Assembly: GCA_040902885.1 (NCBI GenBank)
Contig: JBBDWK010000008.1
Location: 1-49,620, forward strand
Direction: 5' to 3'
Source of the DNA: JBBDWK01 sp040902885
Lineage (GTDB): Bacteria; Acidobacteriota; Terriglobia; Bryobacterales; Bryobacteraceae
Length of the DNA stretch: 49,620 nucleotides
Shown: positions 15,182-23,901 of the stretch, piece by piece
Layout of the letters: the number at the start of each line of letters is the position of its first letter
Numbering within the stretch: position 1 is the stretch's first letter
Translations under genes and position numbers: made by a program
Notes under the pieces: generated by a model
Seen by the model: only the letters and a program-made list of their open reading frames with translations
Database searches by the model: none
Told to the model about the DNA's origin: nothing

Positions 15182-16708
15182 CGAAGGAAGGCCGCCCACG
15201 ATCGGGACGTGGATAACCGTAACGGCCCGCTGCTGAAGTGCCTTCTTGAGGGCCGGAGCGATGTCTTCCGGGTGCGAGGCGACCACGCCTTGCGCCCCCA
15301 GCGACCCGGCCAGCCGGTCGAAGGCAATGGGGCCGAGCCCGCTGCTGATCGGTTCCCCGAACTGCCGAACATGGCCGGTCTGAGTAATCCCCCAGGCTTG
15401 ATCGTCGGCGACGACAGCCACAAAGGGAAGATTCTGGCGCACGGCGCATTCAATTTCCGTAACGGTGAAGGTAAAAGCGCCATCGCCTGAGAGCAACACC
15501 ACGGGCCGGTCCGGGAAGACCAGGCGGGCCGCCATCGCGCCGCCCAGCCCCCAGCCCACCACGCCGCTTCTGCCGCAAGTGAGCCAGTGTCCGGGATAAC
15601 GGTCGCGGAAAAGCTGGTGAAACCACTGGCCGACACTGCCGCCATCCACGAGCACCGCGGCCTCGTCCGGCAAGACTTCTCGCATTGCGGAGACGATGTG
15701 CGATGCGTGAGTGCCTGCTTCGGCCTGCTTCGCCGCAGTGGCTTCTATCCCGCACCGAAAGCGCTCATTCCGCGCGCGCGCTTCTTCCAGCCATTCCGTA
15801 TGCTGGCGCCGGCGCCGTTCCAAGAGCTGCCGCCATGCGCGGGTGACACGAAAGGTTCGCGCGCCCGACTGCAGGTAGCCCAGCCGGTAATCCGAAGCGC
15901 ATCCGGCCAGCAGGATGCAGTCGGCGTCCTGTAAGAGGTCAGGACCGCCGGTGGCCGCGCCGATCACGCTCATGAAGGTTTCGAGGCGGCGGTCGATCGA
16001 TCCCCGATCCCAGATCGGAGTCACCACGGGAATCGCGCACGCTTCGGAGAACTGCATCAGATCCGGACCGGTTTGGGCGTAGTATACGCCGCTTCCGGCG
16101 ACAATCAGCGGGCGGGAAGATTCGGCCAGCGCATCTGCGATTTCGGCTGGATCGTCGTCCGTCTCAGCGGACGCGGCAGGCGGCACGGACCGGATCATCT
16201 GCTCCGCGGCGATCTCCGTGGTCTGAACGTCCATCGGAAACATGAGGTGTACCGGGCCGGGTTGCGGCGCGGTCGCGATTTGCAGGGCCTCATCGAGCAT
16301 CTGGACCGTGCGCGCGGCATGGTCGATGGAGCGCGAATCCTTCACGACGGGCCTCGCAAGCGATACCTGGTCGAGGTCCTGGAAGTGCCCCAGCCCTGCC
16401 GTGCGCGTGGCCGCCGCTCCGCTGACCAGCAGCATGGGCGCGCCGTCGAACCAGGCGTTCACCACGCCGGTCAGAGCGTTAGCGACGGCCACGCCGCTCG
16501 AAACGGCGCACACGCCCGGACGGCGCGAGAGCCGTCCCGCCGCCTCCGCGATATAGGCCGCAGTCTGCTCGTTGCGCGTATCGACTATGCGCAGGCCGGC
16601 CTGTTTCGCGGCGTGAAACAGCGGGTCGAGGCCATGTCCGCACAGCCCTGCCATCCAGTCGATCCCGTGGCGCCGCAAGCGCCGGACGAAGTGATCGGCG
16701 GCGGTCAT
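15176..16708 (-). CDS. thiamine-diphosphate-dependent enzyme (acetolactate synthase-like)
   Basis: 510 residues from the ATG at 16708. The three ThDP domains are in order: Pyr domain with the cofactor-activating Glu in DTRNEQTAAYIAEAAGR; central domain (IVAGSGVYYAQTGPDLMQF); PP domain with GDGAFTFTVTEIECAVRQ. The PP motif usually ends in Asn-Asn, but here the matching position is Asp-Asp (VVADDQAWG), so metal binding or the substrate may differ. Acetolactate synthase, oxalyl-CoA or other 2-ketoacid decarboxylases are possible; no small subunit is nearby. Its ATG overlaps the stop of the kinase gene (ATGA). Confidence 0.85.
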   Translation of the reverse strand: MTAADHFVRRLRRHGIDWMAGLCGHGLDPLFHAAKQAGLRIVDTRNEQTAAYIAEAAGRLSRRPGVCAVSSGVAVANALTGVVNAWFDGAPMLLVSGAAATRTAGLGHFQDLDQVSLARPVVKDSRSIDHAARTVQMLDEALQIATAPQPGPVHLMFPMDVQTTEIAAEQMIRSVPPAASAETDDDPAEIADALAESSRPLIVAGSGVYYAQTGPDLMQFSEACAIPVVTPIWDRGSIDRRLETFMSVIGAATGGPDLLQDADCILLAGCASDYRLGYLQSGARTFRVTRAWRQLLERRRRQHTEWLEEARARNERFRCGIEATAAKQAEAGTHASHIVSAMREVLPDEAAVLVDGGSVGQWFHQLFRDRYPGHWLTCGRSGVVGWGLGGAMAARLVFPDRPVVLLSGDGAFTFTVTEIECAVRQNLPFVAVVADDQAWGITQTGHVRQFGEPISSGLGPIAFDRLAGSLGAQGVVASHPEDIAPALKKALQQRAVTVIHVPIVGGLPSA

Positions 16709-18993
16709 GGGGCGAGGTGGATGTGGCGAAGGAGAGTTTGATAGCGCGGGTCGGAGCGCAGACTGTCGAAAGTCGGATCGCCCACCACGCGCAGCAGCAG
16801 GGGGTCCATCTCTTCGCGGGCCCGCTCGAGCCATATGAACGCTTCGTCGTTCTCGCCCAGGTTGTGATGAATCTCGGCGATGCTGGTGGGGGAGACGTAA
16901 CCGGAGCGCCCGGCGTCCCGCAATTCGGCGAGCAATTGGCGCGCCTCGTCCTGGCGGCCGGAGTAAGTGTAGGCCGTGCCGACGAGGCGGGAGCTGACCG
17001 AGCGGCTCGCGCCCAGGGCGGTCATCTTTCCCGCAGCCTCGATGGCCTCGGAGAACTTCCCCTGCTGAATGTGAACCATGCCGCCGACGTAGTAGGCGAA
17101 CCAGTAACCCGGCTCCATGTCTGTCATCTTGCGGCAGACCGCGAGCGCTTCATCGTAGCGGCGGGCGGTATAGAGCAGCGATGCCAGTCCGAAATGCAGC
17201 AGCAGGGAGAGCGGGTCCACCAGCATGGCGCGCTTCACTTCTTCAATGCCCTCATCCAGCCGGCCCAGCGGGCGCAGGTAGTAGTAGGCCCGAACGAAAG
17301 CCACATGCGAGAAGCCCGGGTTCAGCTCGCGGGCGCGCCGCAGTTCGCGGCCGACTGTATCCCAGTCCCAGGAACAGACCTTCAGCTGCGCCATGGTGAC
17401 GTGAGCCTCAGCGAGTGTGTCGTCCAATTCCAGCGCCCTGGAAACAGCGGCCGTCGCTTGAGGCAGTATGGACGAAGCCGGTTCCCAGCCGGCAAAGGCC
17501 ACGGCCCAGAAGACCTCGGCGAGGCCCGAATGCGCCAAAGCGTAATTCGGATCGAGCGCGATGGCCTCCTCGAAGCAGCCGACGGCTTGTTTCAGCGCCT
17601 GGCCCGTGTACTTGAAGTATTGGTAGCGGCCCTTGAGGTAGAGATTGTAAGCTTCCAGGTTGTCCGCCCGCCGGACCTCCACCCGGGCATCCCGCAGCAG
17701 TTTGACGCGTAACGTGTCGACGATGGACTGCGAGATTTCGTCCTGAATGGCGAACACGTCGGTCATCTCCCGGTCGTAACGTTCCGACCAGAGGTGGAAG
17801 CCTCCTTCCACGTCCACGAGCTGCACATTGATCCGCAGCCGCTTCCCGCTCTTGCGGACACTGCCTTCGAGGACGCTCGAGACATTCAAAGTATGGCCGA
17901 TGGTGCGGACATCCTGATCCTTGCCGCGCATGGCAAAGGCCGACGTGCGCGCCGTCACACGCAGGCCTTGGAGGCGCGACAGGGCGCTGATGATCTCCTC
18001 GGTGAGGCCGTCGCCGAAATACTCGTTGTCCTTGTCCGCGCTGAGGTTCGCGAAGGGCAGGACGGCGATGGAAGGAACAGAGAGCGCCGCGGCGAGCGGT
18101 GGCGCGGGCAAAGAGACGCTTCTCCGTGCGCCGGGCGCGCCCAATTCGTCGAGCGCCTGCCGGACTTCACCCATCTGCTGGAAGCGTTGCGCCGGGTCCT
18201 TGTGCAGACAGGCCCGGACGATCGGCTCCAGACCTTCGGGAGCGGCTGGGGCGTATCGGGCGATCGGCTCCGGCTCTTCACGGACGACCGCGAGCAGCGT
18301 GGCTACCATGGAGGGCCGCTCGAAAGCGCGAGAACCCGTCAGCATCTCGTAGAGCACGGCGCCATAAGAAAAGATGTCCGAACGGCGATCCACGGGCCGG
18401 CACTCCGCCTGTTCCGGCGACATATAGCAAAGCGTTCCGAGCAAAGTCCCGGCCACTGTATTGGGCGCGGCGGGATGAATGGAACGCGTGTTCTGAGGCT
18501 CTTCCATGGTCGAATCCGACGCCGATGACAGCTTGGCGAGACCGAAATCGAGCAACTTCGCGCGGCCGTCTTCGGTCACCATGACGTTGCCCGGCTTGAG
18601 GTCGCGATGGACAATGCCGTGTGCGTGCGCGGCGGCCAGCCCGTCCGCAATCTGGCGGGCGAGATCCAGCGCCTGGGCGACCGGAAGCGGTCCCGAGGCC
18701 AGCATCTCGTCCAGGGTCTTGCCCTGAACCAGCTCCATGCAGATGTAGTCCCCGCCTTCAAACGCCGAAATGTCGTAGACGGTGATGATGTTGGGGTGGT
18801 TGAGGGAGGACGCCGCCCTGGCCTCCTGCACGAACCGCAGCTTGTGCTCGGGTTTCAGGACGCGGTCGGCGGGCAGCACTTTGAGCGCGACATGCCGCTC
18901 CAGACGAGTGTCGAAGGCCTTGTAGACCACACCCATGCCGCCTTCGCCGAGTTTGTCCAATACCTCGTAATGTGCTATGGATGAGCCGGTCAT
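16705..18993 (-). CDS. Ser/Thr protein kinase with TolB-like and TPR domains
   Basis: 762 residues. Residues 8-270 form a Hanks-type kinase: glycine loop LGEGGMGVVYKA, Lys38 in VALKVL, catalytic Asp131 in HRDLKPGN, Asp149 of DFG and the GTLCYMSPEQ activation segment. At about 310-440 lies a TolB-like/adenylate-cyclase-associated domain (SIAVLPFANLSADKDNEYFG, GSVRKSGKRLRINVQLVD). The rest is TPR repeats (ALAHSGLAEVFWAVAF and later). No transmembrane segment is evident, so it is probably cytoplasmic, unlike many PknB forms. It is translationally coupled to the ThDP enzyme, a possible target or partner. Confidence 0.93.
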   Translation of the reverse strand: MTGSSIAHYEVLDKLGEGGMGVVYKAFDTRLERHVALKVLPADRVLKPEHKLRFVQEARAASSLNHPNIITVYDISAFEGGDYICMELVQGKTLDEMLASGPLPVAQALDLARQIADGLAAAHAHGIVHRDLKPGNVMVTEDGRAKLLDFGLAKLSSASDSTMEEPQNTRSIHPAAPNTVAGTLLGTLCYMSPEQAECRPVDRRSDIFSYGAVLYEMLTGSRAFERPSMVATLLAVVREEPEPIARYAPAAPEGLEPIVRACLHKDPAQRFQQMGEVRQALDELGAPGARRSVSLPAPPLAAALSVPSIAVLPFANLSADKDNEYFGDGLTEEIISALSRLQGLRVTARTSAFAMRGKDQDVRTIGHTLNVSSVLEGSVRKSGKRLRINVQLVDVEGGFHLWSERYDREMTDVFAIQDEISQSIVDTLRVKLLRDARVEVRRADNLEAYNLYLKGRYQYFKYTGQALKQAVGCFEEAIALDPNYALAHSGLAEVFWAVAFAGWEPASSILPQATAAVSRALELDDTLAEAHVTMAQLKVCSWDWDTVGRELRRARELNPGFSHVAFVRAYYYLRPLGRLDEGIEEVKRAMLVDPLSLLLHFGLASLLYTARRYDEALAVCRKMTDMEPGYWFAYYVGGMVHIQQGKFSEAIEAAGKMTALGASRSVSSRLVGTAYTYSGRQDEARQLLAELRDAGRSGYVSPTSIAEIHHNLGENDEAFIWLERAREEMDPLLLRVVGDPTFDSLRSDPRYQTLLRHIHLAP

Positions 18994-19038
18994 TCCGCTG
19001 AATCTGCCTGAGTTTCGATGATAACGCAGCCGGCGCGT

Positions 19039-19608
19039 TTATCGCTTTGGGAGTGGCCTCCAAAGCAAACTGCCGGTGAGCCCGAGAAGCCCCCACGAAA
19101 CTACGTCGTAAAACAGAACGCCCATGGAATAATCCCACGGCATGTGAAACCAGACGGGATCGCCGACCATGTGGAAGTTGGATCCCAATAAGCCCGCCAG
19201 AAATACGATCGCAAAGCTTCGGAGCCGTGATGCCGGATTCGCAACCCACAGCAGCAGAGCCGCGATGAGCGCGACGCTCAAGTCGTGAACAACACCCAGC
19301 AGCAGTTTGCGGGGACTCTGAGGGTCCACTCCCTCGCGCACGTAGCTCAGCCGAAAAAACGGACCCAGCCGGTGCTGCTCCAGAAAACGCTGGCTGGTTT
19401 CGGCCGTATCGCGCGGCCACGGCATAAAGTAGGTTCCGGTCTGAGTTTGGGAGCCGGTCAACGCTTGCGTTACCGCCGGCGCATCCGGCAGTTGGCGGAA
19501 CACGCCTATCGGTCCGGCTAACAGACCCCAGAACACCATTCCCCAAACGACCATCGCAAGCGCGCCCACGAGCGTTATCCGAATCAGTGTGTGAAGCGGC
19601 GTTCTCAT
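19039..19608 (-). CDS. integral membrane protein of unknown function
   Basis: 189 residues with GGAG about 7 bases before the ATG. One hydrophobic segment near the N-terminus (LVGALAMVVWGMVFWGLLAG), an outside loop of about 70 residues, then three more (LSVALIAALLLWVA, FAIVFLAGLLGSNFHM, GVLFYDVVSWGLLGL). The loop has FMPWPRDTAETSQRFLEQH. No family is recognised. It is upstream of the kinase gene on the same strand, with a 45-base gap. Confidence 0.7.
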   Translation of the reverse strand: MRTPLHTLIRITLVGALAMVVWGMVFWGLLAGPIGVFRQLPDAPAVTQALTGSQTQTGTYFMPWPRDTAETSQRFLEQHRLGPFFRLSYVREGVDPQSPRKLLLGVVHDLSVALIAALLLWVANPASRLRSFAIVFLAGLLGSNFHMVGDPVWFHMPWDYSMGVLFYDVVSWGLLGLTGSLLWRPLPKR

Positions 19609-19705
19609 CGGCGTTTCTCCAGCTATGCAGTGCAGTTTAGCAGTCAGTAACGGGAAGAAAATGTGCCCTGGTTTCGGTGAGCAGGTGGGGCGGGTTTCAG
19701 CCCAT

Positions 19706-19724
19706 AAGCGTTAACTTAACGCTT
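19706..19724. other. perfect 19-base palindrome with preceding repeat half
   Basis: AAGCGTTAA-C-TTAACGCTT, a nine-base perfect inverted repeat with a one-base centre. Just before it, at about 19684-19703, is a copy of the dispersed repeat module (GGTGGGGCGGGTTTCAGCCC). It sits in the 264-base gap between a membrane protein gene and the DUF1801 gene, where no real gene was seen. It may be an operator or part of the repeat. Confidence 0.5.
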
Positions 19725-19873
19725 TGCGAATGTCAGTCGTGGGCGTTGCTCGGGGCAAAAGGGTGGTTTCCCGATAGCGCCGTGCCTTCAATCGCTATCT
19801 GTAAACGCTGGGACATATCGTTACTAATCTGGCGGTTCCCATCCGCGTCGGCCTCCCAAGGCGTTTCTCTAAG

Positions 19874-20275
19874 CTAGCCGTTTTCGACGCGCGCCTTTAT
19901 ATGCGAGTACGCCGTATTGATGAGCCTGCTTAGCGCTGCAGCGTTTGTGGCCGTTCCCGGTCTCACCTTCACATGGCGCATGAACTTGCCGGTACCTTGC
20001 AACAAGCGGGCCGGATCCGGCAGCGCTGCGCCGTGAAAGAACCCCACGTTTACGTGCGAAGTGAATACATTGACGTAGCCGAAGGGCGCATCTCCCAAAC
20101 ATGCAACCGGATAGCCGTCATGCAAAAGCTCCCGGACTTCGTCCCCGCATTTTCGCATCACCTCAAACCACTGATGCGCCATGGCTCCCAATTCACCTGC
20201 ATGCTCTTTCATCCACGCATCGATGGCGGGATCCCGCTCGACACCGCCGTTGAATCGCAGCAATTGCGCTCTCAT
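19874..20275 (-). CDS. DUF1801 (YdhG-like) protein
   Basis: 133 residues from the internal ATG at 20275 (MRAQLLRFNGGVERDPAID). The central part DEVRELLHDGYPVACLGDAPFGYVNVFTSHVNVGFFHG followed by LLQGTGKFMRHVKVRP is the DUF1801 fold (iron-chaperone-like/SAV4671 group). The role in the cell is not established. Its 5' end lies near the remnant hydrolase on the other strand. Confidence 0.7.
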   Translation of the reverse strand: MRAQLLRFNGGVERDPAIDAWMKEHAGELGAMAHQWFEVMRKCGDEVRELLHDGYPVACLGDAPFGYVNVFTSHVNVGFFHGAALPDPARLLQGTGKFMRHVKVRPGTATNAAALSRLINTAYSHIKARVENG

Positions 20276-20321
20276 CGTCGTTCCAACTTTCTGCTTTCGA
20301 GATCTATGGTACGTTCGATCG

Positions 20322-20973
20322 GGAATTGCTCGCCGCAAGCTTCCTGCGGCCGTCAGCATGGTGGCCGACCAACGAAAGACCCTCTACGCTGGCGCCTTTG
20401 GCACGCGCGACAGTTCGGGAGTCCCGATGCGAGTCGACAGCATGTTCCGGATTGCGTCCATGACAAAGGCGATAACCACGGTCGCCGCGCTACAACTCGT
20501 AGATCAGGGCAAAGTGGATCTTGGGGAGCCCATCGCGAAGCACCTTCCGAAACTGGCTAACGTCGATGTTCTGGAGGGATTTGACACCAGCGGCAAGCCT
20601 TCCCTGCGTCCCGCAAGGACACAGATCACATTGCATCACTTGCTGACCCACACCTGCGGCTTCTGTTACAGCACGTGGGACGAACAGATGTTCCGGTATG
20701 CATCGCTGAAACTCGACAGCCGCCCAGATCGACGTCCATCACCATGGTTTATACCCATAGAACCGGATCCTTTGATGTTCGAGCCGGGTACGCGCTGGCA
20801 ATACGGCCAAGGGGGTGGATTGGGCGGGGCGTTTAGTCGAGGCCCTTACCGGTGCCACGCTTGAGGATTACTTCCAGGAGAAGATCCTGAAGCCGCTGGG
20901 AATGAATGACACCAGTTACATTCTTCCCGGACTGATCGCAGCTCGTACCAAGTCTATGCCATGGTCGTTTTAA
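20322..20973 (+). pseudogene. serine hydrolase (beta-lactamase/EstB-like), frameshifted and truncated
   Basis: Homology starts abruptly at LPAAVSMVADQRKTLYAGAF, without the usual N-terminus, and includes the catalytic Ser-x-x-Lys (SMTK in FRIASMTKAITTVAAL) and LHHLLTHTCGF. At 20811-20815 a run of five G shifts the frame; removing one G restores GVDWAGRLVEALTGATLEDY and KILKPLGMNDTSYILPG up to a TAA at 20971. The C-terminal half of the family (about 150 residues) is absent. With both ends missing and a frameshift inside, this is a dead gene. Confidence 0.8.
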
Positions 20974-21109
20974 CGAAAAACAACAGAGCAATTGGCGAGC
21001 GGTCGTTCTCGACCCGCAGACGTTCCGGGCGCGGGTCCGGGTGATGACAATGCGAGGCTGTTGTTTCCCTGCCGCATCGAAGTGCCTTTTCACCGGTCGG
21101 TCGGGACCG

Positions 21110-21799
21110 TCAGTTCGCTACTGCGGCGAGAGAGACGCCCGGGAGTTCGTAGCCTCCGTTAGCGACAAACCCGGCGAAGGCCTCGGCGAGCTGCGTCTTG
21201 AGCGCTGCGCGCTCACCATCCGACAACCCGCGGAGCACGATCGCGAATGGGCCGGCCGTGTCGCTTGCGTAGCTCACGTAATCGTCGAGGTCGCGGAAGG
21301 CAAAGCGCACAGATACCTCTTCGGTGCGCACAGCAGTGAAACCCGCCCCCGTGAGCAGAGCCCGCGTGCGCTCATCGCTCGCCATGCTGAACGGGTCCGG
21401 CGCACCGGGCTCCGGTGGCGGCATGTGGCCACGCTCGACAAGAACCCGCGCGAGGATCGTTATCCACAGGTTGCGCTCGGGGGCACTCCACACCGAGAGC
21501 GCAAGGCGTCCGCCAGGGCGCAGCACACGGCGGGTCTCCGATAGCGCCACGGCGGGGTCCGCCATCAGCATATATCCGAATCGGCAGAGCACGCTGTCGA
21601 CCGATGCGGCGTCGAGCTCAATGCGCTCGGCGTCCATCACCCGATAGTCCACATTCCGGAGCCCGAGTGCGGCGCCACGGCGGCGGGCGACATCCACCAT
21701 CTCCGGGGAGAAGTCAGTCGAGATCAGGCGGCCGTGCTCGCCGATCATCGCGGCCGCTTCGAATCCGGTGTCGCCCGCCCCGGCTGCAAGCTCGAGCAC
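21110..21799 (-). CDS. SAM-dependent methyltransferase, 5'-truncated
   Basis: 229 residues from a GTG at 21799. Class I Rossmann methyltransferase: motif I VLELAAGAGDTG, acidic Asp of motif II (ISTDFSPEMVDVARRR), VDSVLCRFGYMLMADP and LRPGGRLALSVW. The reading frame upstream still codes for family sequence (APGPGDTVLEL) for about a dozen codons before a TAG, and the usual 40-50 residue N-terminal helices are missing. So the 5' end seems lost and the GTG is an accidental start; the product may be inactive. It lies in a stretch of decayed genes. Confidence 0.6.
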   Translation of the reverse strand: MLELAAGAGDTGFEAAAMIGEHGRLISTDFSPEMVDVARRRGAALGLRNVDYRVMDAERIELDAASVDSVLCRFGYMLMADPAVALSETRRVLRPGGRLALSVWSAPERNLWITILARVLVERGHMPPPEPGAPDPFSMASDERTRALLTGAGFTAVRTEEVSVRFAFRDLDDYVSYASDTAGPFAIVLRGLSDGERAALKTQLAEAFAGFVANGGYELPGVSLAAVAN

Positions 21800-21990
21800 T
21801 GTGTCACCGGGTCCTGGTGCGAGCTTCCAGCGGCCTGACGGACGCGGTGCGCGCCCTGGCGGCCGCTAATGAGTTGTACCCCCGGAGAAGCCGCCGTCGA
21901 TTTACCCGCGACGGACGCCGTAGGCGATTAGAGAAATCGCCAGGGACAGGAACTTCCACTCCCGGTGCGGAGACGGGGCGGATGCGCAGT

Positions 21991-22860
21991 TCAATTCAAA
22001 CCTTCGAGAAAGATACGCATCTCGCGCAGGACGTCCGCTTCATTGGTTCGAAAGACATAGTGACCAGCGCCTGGGAGTTCAACCACACGTGAGTTCGCTA
22101 CACCGGATCGAAATGCTTCCGCCATGAGTTTCCTCACCCGAGCTACGTCTGCTAGAACTTGTTCCGCGAGAGCCCGCCTCTCCGGGTCAGTAATTTCGGG
22201 AGATCCAGGCATCAGTTCCTGCCACGATCTCGAAACCGGGTAAAAGGCCAACGCAGGCACGCGTATGCGCCCATAGTCAGGTTTCTGCACTCCAGCTCTC
22301 ACTTCGTGAGCAGGGTCGAATTCTCCTGCAACGGCTTTGGGCTGTCCGACGAACCCCATCTTTGCCGCTCGGTCCTGAATTTCCTTTGGCGATGAATATG
22401 TGCGGTCCCCAGCTGCGTCCAAATAGATCAGTCCCGCGATCCGATCCGAGTGCCGCGCACCAATCGTGCTCAATTCCTCACCTGCAACCGAGTGCCCGAC
22501 CAAGACAGCCCGGTCGAGTTTCAGCGCTTCCAGCACCCGGAGTACATCATGCGCCAAACGTGCGGCCGTGTAGCCGAATCTTGGGACGCTTGAAGCGCCA
22601 AATCCACGTCGCGTGATGCCGTAAACGTAGTAGGCATCAGTGAGCTTCGGAGCGAACTGATCGTAAACATGGGCGGTTTCCCCGAGGCCTGCCAGTAGCA
22701 CGACGGGGCGGCCTTTTCCTCCCCAATCCACAACTTCGAGGTGGACACCAGGCTCCACCTCAACAAATTGAATCCTAGGCCGTGGCCCTGGATTCTGCGC
22801 CAGCACCATGGCCGCTGCCAAGAACAGAGGCGATGCTGGGCAACCAAGCCGGTCGCTCAC
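21991..22860 (-). CDS. alpha/beta hydrolase, secreted
   Basis: About 289 residues from a GTG at 22860 (a TTG at 22893 would add 11). The N-terminus has a signal-like stretch (PLFLAAAMVLAQ). Alpha/beta-hydrolase landmarks: oxyanion region VVLLAGLGETAHVYDQFA, nucleophile elbow GHSVAG, acid in LIYLDAAGDR, and His in ELPGAGHYVFRTNEADV. Substrate unknown; the family includes esterases and haloalkane or epoxide hydrolases. It appears intact, unlike its neighbours. Confidence 0.8.
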   Translation of the reverse strand: MSDRLGCPASPLFLAAAMVLAQNPGPRPRIQFVEVEPGVHLEVVDWGGKGRPVVLLAGLGETAHVYDQFAPKLTDAYYVYGITRRGFGASSVPRFGYTAARLAHDVLRVLEALKLDRAVLVGHSVAGEELSTIGARHSDRIAGLIYLDAAGDRTYSSPKEIQDRAAKMGFVGQPKAVAGEFDPAHEVRAGVQKPDYGRIRVPALAFYPVSRSWQELMPGSPEITDPERRALAEQVLADVARVRKLMAEAFRSGVANSRVVELPGAGHYVFRTNEADVLREMRIFLEGLN

Positions 22861-22924
22861 GATTTCTTTTGCCTCGGCAGAGAATAGTCTCAACCGATGC
22901 GATGATAGCCGATCGTCAAAAATT

Positions 22925-23350
22925 CTACAAACGCGGAGCCGTCGGCCGCTCGTGGATGATCATCCAGTTGATGCCGAACCGATCGCGCAGCTGACCGAAA
23001 CGGGTGGCGAAGAACGTCTCCTGTATCGGCATGAAAACTTCGCCGCCGTCGGCCAGCGCCGAAAAGATGCGTTCCGCGTCGGCATCGGTCTCGACGTTCA
23101 GCGACAGATAGGCGCTCCGCATCGGTTGGGCATTCGGAATATCCGCCCCCATCAGCTCGGTACCGCCGATCGAGATGCGCGCGTGCAGGATGGCGTCCTT
23201 CAAGTCGGGATTGACTCTGCTCTGGTCCGGCGCCTGGCCGTGCGTCATTATAAAGCTGATCTTTCCGCCCAGATGGTTCTCATAGAAGCGGAACGCCTCG
23301 GCACATTTGCCAGAGAAATTTACATACGTGTGCATCTTCATCATGTTCAT
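22925..23350 (-). CDS. VOC-family protein (PhnB/glyoxalase-like)
   Basis: 141 residues from the ATG at 23350; nearby ATGs at 23344 and 23341 are alternatives, and the longer open frame upstream is not supported. MHTYVNFSGKCAEAFRFYEN, the LGGKISFIMTHGQ turn, LHARISIGGTELMGADIP and NWMIIHERP are the PhnB/YjdN-type form of the vicinal-oxygen-chelate fold. These dimers bind metal or small ligands; the function is usually unknown. Confidence 0.8.
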   Translation of the reverse strand: MNMMKMHTYVNFSGKCAEAFRFYENHLGGKISFIMTHGQAPDQSRVNPDLKDAILHARISIGGTELMGADIPNAQPMRSAYLSLNVETDADAERIFSALADGGEVFMPIQETFFATRFGQLRDRFGINWMIIHERPTAPRL

Positions 23351-23501
23351 CTCTTGCTGCTGAATTCGATTGTCGTCGATCTTCTCTAGGTAGTCGAACG
23401 GGCCAGCCTGAAATCGACAGTGGTTTTGACGCTTTGCTTCATCTCGAGCGAAGCCATGTAATGCGCTCATCCGCCGTCTTGGCCCATCTTCAGGAGCTCC
23501 T

Positions 23502-23645
23502 ATGTCTTCCGATCGACGCGAGTTCCTCGAGTGTGCCGCGGTGATTGCCGCGGGGTTGAGTATCGGCAGCCTCCCCGTGAGGCCGGCGGAGCGGCGCGTA
23601 TCGATGCCGATATGGCACACGCGTGCGCTGATGGCTGCGTTTTAA
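23502..23645 (+). pseudogene. truncated Tat-signal-bearing gene start
   Basis: A ribosome site (AGGAG) precedes an ATG at 23502 coding for a 47-residue peptide that begins SSDRREFLECAAVIAAG, a twin-arginine (Arg-Arg-x-Phe-Leu) export signal with hydrophobic core, and stops at 23645 soon after the cleavage region. Tat substrates are folded proteins, so this is the 5' stub of a larger secreted enzyme whose body is gone. No remnant of the mature domain is recognised in the following 250 bases. Confidence 0.55.
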
Positions 23646-23837
23646 TTGAAGGTCCCGACCTTCAACGCCGGGATGGGCCTTGCCGCGCCCGTCCGAACTG
23701 TGCCACACCCAATCCAGGCAGCATGAACGTCTGGCGGACTCGGATACGCACCTGTATTTGCGCACGCTATGATTGCTCCCCAACAACCCCGCAGGGTTTA
23801 CGATCCGGCCTGCGATGCCCCGATATCGGGATTCAGC

Positions 23838-23886
23838 CCGTGCACCGGTTTCCACCGGTGCACGGATAAAGGGGACTGAAGTCCCC
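23838..23886. repeat. two adjacent repeat hairpins left of the insertion sequence
   Basis: Stem one, 23838-23865: GTGCACCGGT, loop TTCC, ACCGGTGCAC, extended to 12 pairs. Stem two, 23871-23886: GGGGACT, GA, AGTCCCC. The second shares the GGACT/AGTCC core with the hairpin modules at 1.35 and 1.43 kb. Together with the split module at 23892-23901 and 25315-25333 they form one composite repeat that the insertion sequence interrupted. Confidence 0.75.
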
Positions 23887-23901
23887 TGGCAGGCTGAAGC
23901 C

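Noticed and set aside
19677..19877. Small plus-strand frame in the gap before the DUF1801 gene
   Set aside because: It starts in a dispersed repeat module, has no ribosome site, and its translation shows no fold.
21415..22092. 225-codon plus-strand frame opposite the methyltransferase
   Set aside because: Arg/Ala/Ser-rich antisense of a recognisable methyltransferase; not a gene.
23531..23869. 112-codon plus-strand frame beyond the Tat stub
   Set aside because: It crosses the repeat hairpins and has no homology or ribosome site.
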